Of a stretch of 62,000 nt of DNA, positions 35,501 to 47,500 are shown one piece after another; the stretch's first letter is position 1; each line of letters starts with the position of its first letter. This stretch comes from Branchiostoma floridae (taxonomy: Eukaryota > Chordata > Leptocardii > Amphioxiformes > Branchiostomatidae), in contig NC_049992.1 of the NCBI RefSeq assembly GCF_000003815.2, positions 8,120,920-8,182,919 on the forward strand. Reading direction: 5' to 3'. The position numbers and the translations under genes were made by a program. A model generated the notes under the pieces. It ran no database searches and was not told the origin of the DNA. It saw nothing but the letters and a program-made list of their open reading frames with translations.

Positions 35501-38500
35501 AAAGTTGAACTGTAATTTCCAACACAAAAATTGCACCCAAATTTTTGACTGATCGGAATGAACAATCTACTGCTTTTGTAATGTTTAACACTGGTTCATC
35601 TTTATTTATTCGGTGGTTTGTCTATATCCGTTATTTTTGAAAACAGGGTATTCAGGAATATCAAGTCGAAGGACAGTTAACGTTGTTTTAAAATTGTGGT
35701 ATTTTCAAAACATTGCAGTTTAAAACCACTGTTGCCTTGACATCCCTAAATACATCCTGTTTTTAAAAACAACGGATATAGGTTACATCATGGATAAAGA
35801 TGAACCAGCGTAATATCATGATTGTTATCTTCACTAGATATGGCCTCCCGGACCCAGACCTCCAGCGGGAGTACGACATCCGTGTGCGACTGCGGATGTC
35901 GTCTGTGCGGTACGTGCTGACTCAGCGTTTCCAGGCGGAGACTGTGGCGTTCTGTCAACACTTCAAACACCTGCAGGAACTGCTGGGCACCATGAGGGCC
36001 GCCACCTCCGGCCAAAAGGTACTGTAAAATGCATTTAAGTTCGCGTGGTTTTAAGTTCGCGGTAGCACCATGCACTGTAGTCTCTTACTACCATGGAAAA
36101 ATGTTTGTGGTGGTTTTAAGTTAACGGTGAAGTGGCCACTGCTAAAACTGCGAGCACTAAACCACTGTGAAAGTTTCTGCATTTACTGGTCTTCAAGGGT
36201 TTTATGGCGGTGACATCAATATACCAAGGGGTATGGTCATGCAGCATGTATCCTGATGGATCCTATAGCCCCCCACTCTGTCAAAATGTAGAAATGCAAA
36301 GTATAAACATAAGAATGCTAAATATTTGACGGACATGAAGCCACTCTCTCATTGGTCGAATTGTTAACTGCTTTGGTATCATCGCTTAAACTGCTAATTG
36401 TGATGGATAGTCAGGATCAACCTATTACGCCTCTAACTGTAATTTAATGCATTTAAATTTGCGGCCATTTACTTTCGCGGTAGCGGGAAAATGGAGTGGT
36501 TTGGGTGGTTTTAAGTTCACGGTAGTGCCATAGACTGCAGTCTCATACTATAATGGAAAAATGCTTGCTGTGCTTTTAAGTTCGCGGTGAAGTGGTCACC
36601 ACAAAAATTGCCATCATACGTGTAAAACCACCGCAAGCACTTCTGCATTTACAGTATAATTCCATTTTTCTTCTATCTGTAGGTAAACGAGGCCCCTGGT
36701 CACGCAGCACGTATCCTGATGGACATCTCGGCGGGAGCGCCAGTCATTCTGTTCCCCGAGAGCTCTCGCTCCTCCAACATCCTGGTGATGAATCTGGGAC
36801 ACCTCACCGTCTCCAATCAGTTCCTGTTTGCAGGGGACAGGGGAACTATAGAGGGGGACAAGCAGTGGGGTAAGGCTTGGTCATGGATTTTGAGAGATGA
36901 TGGAGAAACTAAACTTTTACCTAACCAACACTAGTTAAAGACGGAAACCATAGAGGAGGAAAGACAGGCAGATGGGTAATGCTTTGTCTTGGCTGTCAAG
37001 AGATGATGGAGAAACTAAACATTACCTAACCAGCACTAGTTTAAGATGGGAACCATAGAAGGGGACAAGCAGCGGGGTAAGGCTTTGTCAAGGCTTTTTC
37101 TCCAATCAGTTCCTGTTTGCAGGGAAAAGGGGAACCGTAGAGGGGGACAAGCAGTGGGGTAAGGCTTGGTCATGGCTGTCGAATGATTATGGAGAAACTA
37201 AACATTACCTAACCAGCACTAGTTTAAGAGGGGAACCATAGAGGGGGACAAGCTGTGGGGTAAGGCTTTGTCATGGCTGTTTCTCCCAATCAGTTCCTGT
37301 TTGCAGGGAAAAGGGGAACCATAGAGGGGGACAAGCAGTGGGGTAAGGCTTGGTCATGGCTGTCAAGATATGATGAAATGAAACTTTACCTCACCAAAAC
37401 TAGTAAAGAGTTGGCACGTACCCAATTTTTAGACTGACAGTGCATTCTAGAAATTCCTACTGCATTCCAGATATTTGTGTACTTGTGGCCAGCTCGAGTG
37501 TTTTTGTCATGATCAAAACTGTTTTGAATGGCATTCATAGTGTATTTTAACTACAGTATTCCGAAATTATTCAAAACTATTTCCATCTCATTTGATGGAG
37601 AAACAAAATGGCAAGCCCCTTTTTGCAAATTTACTAACCTTTGACCTTGCATTGTAGATGCAGCACATCAGCCAAACGAGGATCCTTCCCATGATGCACA
37701 TCAGGGCAGCTCCGTAGTCTACACAGTCCAAGACGGGCTGCTGGGAACGCTAAGCTCTCCCGAGGTGTCCCCTGCACACAAGTGCCTGTTAGACTGTATG
37801 GAAGTGGAGCTGCTGCAGATGGACCTGTACTCTGCAGAGAGGGTGGACTGGTACCGGTCAGGCAACGATGCAGAGGACACCCTCATCTTTCCATCATTTA
37901 TGGTGGAGAGAAAGGTGAAAATAATAAAAGATAGTGATTTTTACCCCAAAACCATGTGACAGGTCTGTGACCATTATTTACTTAATAGATACAATACCAC
38001 TCCACTGTAAGTCAAGTATTTTCCAATGACTGCCTTTCATGATATATACCAGGTATTATGATGATGATGATGATTATGTAACTCTTGGGTGACACACAGA
38101 TTTTACAAAAAGATCTAAACATATTTGTATGGGATGAAAGAACTGTATGTACATTGTAGGCCATGCAGTTTTATCCCGCACATAACAAAGAAAGGAAATT
38201 TACATGTACAAGACAGTATGTTTTAGGGAACAATCAGTTTAGTGGTCATGATCCTAAAACAACTGCAGCAGTCCCTGAATGACATTTTTGTTGTTTGGTA
38301 TGTAAAGGGAGGACACCCCCTTCAGGAGAGATGTGTGCTGAAGCTGAGAGTAGAGAGGAACCTGGATGGAGAAATCAGCCACGATGGTAGGTAACGTTAG
38401 TTCACCTTTATCCACGAGGTAACCTATATCCGTTGTGTTTTTTAATGGGTACTCAGGGATATCTTGTCAGCGGATTTTGGTTTCAAATTGCAATATTTAA

Positions 38501-41500
38501 AAAAAAAAACATTGCAGTTTGAAGCAACCATCCGTCGACTTGATATCCCTAAATACCGTCTTTTTAAAAACAACGGAATGAACAGATATAGGTTAGTAGT
38601 ATTAGTAGTAGTCCACTGTGATATAGGTTACCCCGCAGATAAAGGTGAACTAGCATTATATCCAACCTTGAAATTCTCTATTCTGTGTACCTCTAATAAG
38701 TAGTTTATAGTAGAGTGGACTCATTCCTCAGCTAGCCGACATCTTTTGCATTGCAGTCATCCCTCACTATCCCTACCTTGGTTGGCTGAGAAATGAGTCT
38801 ACTCTACTATATACCTCTGATAAGTAGGTTCATGGTTTCAACTGCACATGCGCAGTGTGATGCATTGTGGGTAATAGGTCATCGACTTTCTCCAACTTAT
38901 TATCCATTGCCAACCAATTTTTTTTGTGCTGGAAATTACAGTTCAACTTTACTACAGATTTTATATTTGCAATGTTATTAGGATAATTTTTCAGTACCAG
39001 GAAAATTTTTAGTTCTTCAGTGACATTGATGGTTCTGTATTACCAAGGGAAGGGATAGTTTTTCAGTCCTAAGGGCAGGAAATAGACAGTAGAAGGCATT
39101 TAATTGCACACCAATTTTGCCAGCATATCTTGTGCAAGCAATTGTCCAGCTAGTGCAACAAAGCAAAGTTATCCAGCTGCACCACACCACCACGGGATTG
39201 GGGAATTCCATGCAATCAACAGAAGTGTGCAATAATCCATTGTGCAATTAACTGGCTTCTGGTGTATGTTGTTGTTAACAATTGACTTTCCCTACAGTTC
39301 CAGACTTCAATATCCTGGGCATGCTGTCGTCTGTGTACTGTTCCCTGGACCTGAACCAGTATCAGCTGGTGAGGGGAGTCCTACACTGTAACCTTGGGGA
39401 GCCACTCGAGGAGTTTGAGAGGCCGCCGACCGCCACACAGGAGCCCTCCATACAGGTAAGTGTAATGAGAAAGACTGCAGCTGAGAACTTTTAGGAATCA
39501 TTACTTAAGATAATGGGTTAGGGTAAGGGTTAGAGTTAGAGTTAGAGTTAGAGTTAGAGTTAGAGTTAGAGTTAGAGTTAGGCTTGGGCTTGGGCTTGGG
39601 GTTTGGGGTTTGGGGTTTGGGGTCGGGGTTGGGGTTGGGGTTGGGGTTGGGGTTGGGGTTGGGGTTAGGGTTAGTGTGATGATGAAGACTGCAGCTGAAA
39701 ACTTGTAGAAATCATGTGCCAAAATAATGCAGCATGTTGTGTAGCTGCAGGGTTTCTTGGCTCAGAATCCAGTAGTCCTGGGTTTGAATCCTGCCATGCA
39801 ACAGATCTTATGCCCTTGGGAAAGGCACTGAACACAACTTTCCTCACTCCACCCAGGTGTGAAAGTAGGTACCTGACTTTGGTTGGGGAGGTAAAAAATA
39901 GGGAAAGGAGAGGGATGGGTTCCACATTCCAATAGCGTCCCCAAGACACTGTTGATGACAACCCACTGCTTCAATCTACATCTATGGGACAACCTTTCCC
40001 TTTCTTTACCTTTACAATGTATTTCTTTACGTACACTACAAAGTCATGTACATGCAAGATACACAATCCTACACAATAATGATGCTTGCTATTAATGGGG
40101 TGTAAAGCAACCATCTGTGACAGAAAGTTGTAATTGTACTATGTCATCCCTGTTTCAGACTGTGCTGAGTGGTAACGTGTGGACGGGTATGTCCATCCAC
40201 ATAGACCTGGTGAAGTTGTAACTTACTGTGTTCTCCCTGTTACAGACTGTGCTGAGTGGTAACGTGTGGACAGGCATGTCCATCCACATAGACCTGGTGA
40301 AGTTGTAACTTACTGTGTTCTCCCTGTTACAGACTGTGCTGAGTGGTAACGTGTGGACAGGCATGTCCATCCACATAGACCTGGTGAAGTTGTAACTTAC
40401 TGTGTTCTCCCTGTTACAGACTGTGCTGAGTGGTAACGTGTGGACAGGCATGTCCATCCACATAGACCTGGTGAACGTGAGCATGGAGCTGCTCCTGTCC
40501 CATGCCCAGCAGGACAAGCCTGCGCAGTCCCTCGCTAGGTTTGAGTTCATCCGCTCCAAGCTGTCCTACGAGAGTTTCTCTGACATGTCCAAGGACGTGG
40601 ATCTCGTTTCTCACGCCATCGTGGCCCACGATACAAGGTTCAAAGGTCAGATATTTAAAAGATACTTTTCTGGTGGCATAGGGTGACAATTTTTCAAGCA
40701 GCAACAACTGCTATTAAAATGTATATGGTCAAGGCTTTGTGGAGATTAATGATTATCATATATGCAAGAAATAGGTGAATAATTGTGATACATAGATTGT
40801 ATCTGAGGTTTTAAGATGATTGGCTCTTCCATGTACAGTAGAAGCCAGTTGATTGCACAATGGATAATTGCACACTTCTGTTAATTGCACGAAAACCCAA
40901 CATCCCATGGTGGTTCGTTCCAGCTTAATAAATTCGCTTTGTTGCACCATTCGGATAATTGCACGAAATGCACTGGCAAATGGGGTGTGCAATTCATTAT
41001 CCATGCCTATTAAAGATACACTTTAAAATTTGTATCTGTACCAACAGTTTATTTATTTTTTCCCTATTTCATCTCCTGTCTTGTCTGTAGTCCTGTCTTG
41101 AAATTAACCATAATGGCGTACCTTTCTTCGTGTACTGTTTCCCACAGATCAGCCTGCAAACCTGCGACCCAACGTGTTTGAGCAGGTCCTGGAGCCCTCC
41201 CTGCAGTACCACCAGCAGGGGGCGCTGCAGATGGAGCTACACTACCGCTCCACCAAGGACTTCACCCGCTTCACCATCCTGCTCAACAACATGCGCCTCA
41301 TGGTCATCTTCGATTGGCTCTCTGCTGTCAAGGATTTCCTGCTAACCGATCACCAAGAAGCACAGGGAGGTGTGTAGTAGTGAGGAATGTCATGTAGCAT
41401 TAGCCAATCAGAAGGTAGATTACACAGCATTGTCCAATCAGAGAGTAGATTGCATTGCATAAACTGATAAAGCTAGCACTCAGTCTGGCAAATCAGAAAA

Positions 41501-44500
41501 TAGAGTACGTTGCATATCAATCTAGCACTGACCAATCAAGATGTAGGTTGCATTGCATGAGTCTAGCACTAGCCAATCAGAAAAGAGAAAGTACTAATAA
41601 TAATAGCATGCACAAAATCCACAATAATGAAATTGATAATGAATGTATCATCGGTGATACTCTGAAATGTTCATTTATAAGTAAATACAAATCTTTGATG
41701 ACCCATCTTTTATTTTATTTTAAAGGAGACAAGGAAATTTTTTTGACAGTTGGACCAAACCTTTTACAAAGTATCATATGACATATTTTTTATATGGTAT
41801 CTATAACATACCCTTCTTAAATGTCTATTTCTTGTCATTCCACCTTTCAAGAAGAACCCCATGGTACGGATGACTTTAGCCCTCCCAGTCCCCAGCCATC
41901 ACAGCCTGTTAATGTGACCCAGGGGGTGGTCACCAAGCGAGGTCCCCCGCCCAAACCTGAACCCTCCATGACGGAGATCAAACTCAACGTCACACAGACC
42001 GAGTTCGTGGTGGTGGAGAGCACTGCATCATGGGATACCAATGCCATCATCTTAAAGGTACATGTGGAACGTAGCATATATAGTAGTACGGGGGTTCTTC
42101 TAAATTCAGCGTAAAGCATTGTTGGGACCCCTCCATACAGACCCTCTGATCTCATATGCCTGTAGTAATGGTACAGTCACAGTAGAGGTGATCTATCTCT
42201 TGTGCTTGTTTCAATCTACTATTTGGTATGTTCATTGTTTTGATGCTGTTTTTTGCTAACTGAAAAATAACTTGAAATACTCAATCAGTGGAGCCAACTG
42301 GAGCTAAAACAGAATAATTAGATTACAAGGCCAACATGTATTTACTTTCAAACATTTGTCATATCAGAATGTTATGTTTTGTCCGCACACAGTACTAGAG
42401 TCAATTCCGAGTCACCGAGAGGATTTTAAAATAATATTTGTCATAAGTTTGAACTATTCTAAGCAAAAGAATATTTCAGTCACGAAAGTTCTAAATTGTT
42501 CAAACAATTAAAAATGAAAGTTTGAACATGTTTGAACCTACCTATATATGTTGGAAACATTGGGAAAGTAATGGTACAAATATCTCTTCATTTAGAACAA
42601 TTTAGAAACATCTATATGTTTTTGTTATTGTTGGAACATGTGATCATATGTTCCAACAATTTGTGTCATTTTTTCCCTCCATAAAAACTTTTATTACCCC
42701 CATAAACCAAGGTGCTAAGCTGTGCCTTTTGTTTGGGTCTTGTATTTTTAGATTTTCTCTAATAAACACTGGTGAATCCTTTGTCAGAAGGTGTCAGACA
42801 GACACAATTTCCTGTACTTGGCAGGGATGTGTGAATTGCCCTCTTCCCAGCCCACTGACCCAATTTCATCATTTTGTTTCCATGTTCGAACATGTGATCA
42901 CATGTGATCACACACACAAATGATGAATCTATGTTGGAACAGTTTAAAAACTATCAGAAATAATGACTTTGATGTTAGAAATGTTTCTAATATGTTAGAA
43001 TACTGTAGAAAATATTTAAAACATCACAGTCATGTTATAAACAGTTCTAAACAGTTACTTATCACAATTATTATGTTATAAAGATTTCCAAAATGTTGGA
43101 ACAAAAGGCAAGAAACACCCTCTTGGTAATGTGGAATTGACTCTATAAGGCGAGTCTAATGGTATATTATCGTGTGGGAGTAACTTGACGAAGGCTACAA
43201 GGACAACTTTCTTCATTTTTGCATACAAAAAAAATGTTACCTTTCTAGTTTTGATCAGAGTCTTAGTCTTGGATACTTTATTAATCCCCTTAGCTATCAT
43301 ACATTAGTTTATAGATAGTTAATCTTCTTGGACTTTAAACTGCATACAAACTGCATACAAATTTTATAGCAGGCATTGCAGAAGAGTCTTGAGTAGTTAA
43401 AGGGAGGGGTTCCTCAGAGAGAGCGACAATGCCCTGCCATGAGGAGGATGAGGATTGCATACATAGGAAGCTCTTATCTAAACTTGCACTTGCCAGCTAT
43501 CTGTATGTCTAGTGGCAAACTGTTTCAGATGAATATATATAGAATACAACACGGTGTATTCCGTATCACCCGAGGTACAAGCCAGACCGCGGGAAGGATC
43601 GCCTGAAAGCCGAAGGGCGATCCGACCCGCGGGAGGGCTGGGACCTGTATTTGAATTTTCAACCGTGCCGTATTCGGCCCGTTTGAAAACTGTTGGATTT
43701 ATTCGAAGGAAGTCTGTATGATACAACTTAGAACCCGTGTGATACGGAAAGTTATCACATGGTTCGAAACACCCGTATCGAATGTTTTCGCGTCACATGT
43801 ATGACATAAATTTATACATCTAACCTCATCCGTCCACCTCCCCCCCTCTCAGTCCACCGCAGTGCTGACGTACCGTCCCCAGATGATCGCCCGTCCCGTC
43901 TCCTGCAGTCTGCAGAGTCTGGAGGTCTTCTCCTGCCAGCTGGGGAACGAGCAGGACACCGCGCTGTCCATCATCGACCCGCTCACCGTCAACATCGAGC
44001 TCAAACCCAGCGCCAACCAACCGCAGGCAGGGGGACTGCTAGATGCAACCGCCCTACCAGACCTGCCTCCTATGTTAGAGGTATCTAATATTTTTCTATT
44101 TATATATGACCTATCTAGGCAGTGTGGTTGATTTTGCACATTGAGATCCACTGACCGGCCTCCTTATTATTTGTAGTATGCCCATCCACCCCACTCATGC
44201 CCTACATATTTCCCAAACTCAAAAGTTAAAGTTGATCAAAATATTGGCTTTTTACCGAGTTAGTAGATTCTCACTTCATCCATGTCCAAGAGATGCTACC
44301 ATATGATGGGGGAAATAATTTTATAATCATTAGTGTTGGAAAGATATTGCCCGAGCCTGGTCCAATTTGTGACGGGGCAGGTATTTAGCAAAAATATGGT
44401 TGATGCTCGGCCAATTTTGAAATTGGACTAGCTCTAGCCGATCTAAAAATCGGCCGTCGTTTGCTTGAGTTGTGACACAGGCTTAATGTCTACATCTTTT

Positions 44501-47500
44501 GAGTAAACTTTATTGTCTTGACCTCTCCAGGTGGTATTCCACACCCTGAACATCCGTGTCTCGTACCACGATATCCGCCTCTTCCTGGCCATCCTGAACT
44601 CCCTACCCAAGCAGACTTCTTCCACAGCCAATCACAACGGAGCACCAGCAGACCCACAGCAGAAGGGGGTGGTGGTGAAAGATGGAGTGTCCACGTGGGC
44701 GGGGAGGGTGGATGGAGGAAGGAACAGCAGACAAGTCAAGGGGCCGATGGAGGAAAGTAGGTAGACTTTTGATGTTTGATATCTTGTTGACAAATGTGAT
44801 ATTCCATGCAATTAAGTTTGATTAGATTTTTATACAATTGTCTTGTTTAAAAACAAATATGTAATACAATGATATCAGGTATGAAAACATATTTTTAAGA
44901 AGAGGCAAAAATTTGAAGGAATTACTTGTCATATATGGTAAAATAGAAATAAGGAAAAGAAGGTTTGATTCTGATCATTACAGTATTATTTATTCTACCA
45001 GACTGAATACTACAAAAATTTCAAGTGATCTCTATTTTGTACTGCTTTTATCTAGCCCGTCATATGAACAGTTTTCAATAGTCATGTACATGACTTGTAT
45101 CATTCCCCAGTTGACATGGTGCAGAAACTACAAGAGCTGGGGTTTGCTGCAGATGACTGCAGGCAAGCACTGCAGCAGTGTGAGAACAGACTGAACATGG
45201 CTGCAGCCTGGCTGCTGGAGAATGCAGAACCTGTCCCTCAGAAGAGACGAGCAGCGTCGGGGGACAGACAGGGGTTGCAGGAGGGGGGCATGAGGCTGTC
45301 TGGGATCATGGTAAGACATGGATTAATGATGTTTTGTAGTCAACCTTAATAATTGTAATGGAAAAGTGATTAGCCAACTGGTGAGCAGCCGACAATGATG
45401 ATGATGATAATGATACTATACCTCACTGTTGTAGTTCATGCATTTTCAAACTTCCATGTTGGAAGTTATAAGGGCAGCCCCCATGTAACTTTCGTTCAAA
45501 CTCAAAGCACAGGTTTTTGGAATGTAAAATGCTATACATGGTTAAAGCAATTTTAAAGCAGTGATTGTATGTTGGCCTTCTAGTATATGCTATAGTTTGT
45601 ACAATTTGTACATGTAACGCTAGTTCACCTTTATTCGCGGGGTAACCTTTATCTGTTGTATTTAACCCCAGGGTATTTCGGGATATCAAGTCGACGGATG
45701 GTGGTCTCAAACTGCATTATATTGACAAAAGATACAATTTGAAACAACCGTCCATCATTGCGATATCCCTAAATATCCTGTTTTTAGGTACAACGGATCT
45801 AGGTTACCCTGCAAATAAAGGTGAACTAGCGTTAGATAGACACGAAGGACTGTATCATTCATTACTTAGCTTGTTTAAGCACCATTCTTCATTGCAACCT
45901 TCGCACATTTAACTCTAGGCATTAACTGTTAGTTTATGTTTATCCAATGCTGTTGACTCCATCAGGTGACTGCTAACTGTGCCTGTCTGTGCCTGATCGA
46001 TGACTGTAAGGACAGTGATGTACCACTGGCTGAAGTCGCTCTCCATGGTGAGTGTCTGGTGCAGATTCAGTCTATGATAGCATGGATCATCTGTACTCAG
46101 ACCATGCCGAGAAAAAGTGATACTACTACCTTAAGCAACCTTAAAGTTAGACTCCAGTACTCTTTGGCTAATACAGTAGAAGCCAGTTAATTGCACATCT
46201 GATTAACGCACACTTCTGTTAACTGCATGGAATCCCAGAATCCCAAACCGGTGCGGTCCAGCTAGATAACTTTGCATTATTGCACCAGCCGGATAATTGC
46301 ACCAAATTCACTGGCAAATTGGCCGTGCAATTAAGTGGCTTCTACTGTACTAATAGTGTCTAGACTGTAAAAAGTGGCAATCTCAAGATATTCAAGTTGT
46401 CTGAAATTTGGTGAGTGTAAACTATCTAACGACGTGGAAGCTTCAGGCAATATTCTTTTAACTCAGATTAACAGTTAACGCTAATTCACCTTTATCCGTG
46501 AGGTAACCTATATCCGTTGTTTTAGAAAACATGGTTTACATTTGCAATATTTTCACAATATTTCAGTGGAATCGACATTTTCAAAATATTGTAGTTTGAA
46601 ACCACCAAGCACCGAATTGACATCCCAAAATACCCTGTTTTTAAATGCAACGGATATAGGTTACTCCTCAAATAAAGGTGAACTAATGATAATGAGTCTA
46701 GATTACCTTTTACAGTGGAAAATCTTGGTTGATTGCATTGTTATATAATAAGTGATTTAAATTGTCTATTTTGTATCTTTCCTTGCATAGACCTGATGTT
46801 TGTGCAGTACCTGGAGGGACTGGTGAAGGGTTCGCTGAACTGTGCCCTGACTGTGGACTACTACAACAGGGAACTGTCAGGATGGGAGCCACTGGTAGAG
46901 CCTTGGAAGTAAGTATAGCGTGTATGGATTATAACAATTGTACTGGACTTATGACAACTTATCTTAAATTAATGATTCTGCGAGAGCCACGCTGCATCAA
47001 ATTTGACATTGATGAATATCGTGGAAGAGGTTCATCAGTCATGTATGAATACAGTTACTCCAATTTTCATCAATCAATGACTGTTTTGTAAAGGTAAGGT
47101 ACATACATGTACCTCCCGAATTTTTTATGTTGCAAGAAGCCGGGGGTAGGGGGCAGATAATCCACGCAAGCCTGACCTAGTCTCATGTTCTCTCGCTAGA
47201 TTGAGACTAGGTCATTCCCCGTGACAAAGATGTACTGTTAGACATTGAAAATTGGTAAGGTATATACCTTACCTTTACAAAACAGTCATTGATTGATGAA
47301 AATTGGAGTAACGACATTGATGAAGATTTGGGCGGACAAGGTGAAGAAAGTTTTGGTGTCACTTTATCATGGCCATTTTATATTTTTCATTTTCTTCATT
47401 GATCCAGCTGTATTAATGACTGTCATGGTATACAGGTTTGTATCTTGATGTTGACACAATCTCCCTTCCCTTAGTCCTTGTCTACTTGTCCCCACTTGCT

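Noticed and set aside
39511-39676. A chromosome end
   Set aside because: The array is interstitial, short, mixed in unit type, and lies inside an intron with coding exons on both sides.
40155-40559. Minus-strand repeat protein ([18 protein letters not shown] units)
   Set aside because: It is the antisense reading of the 87-bp stub array at exon 37.
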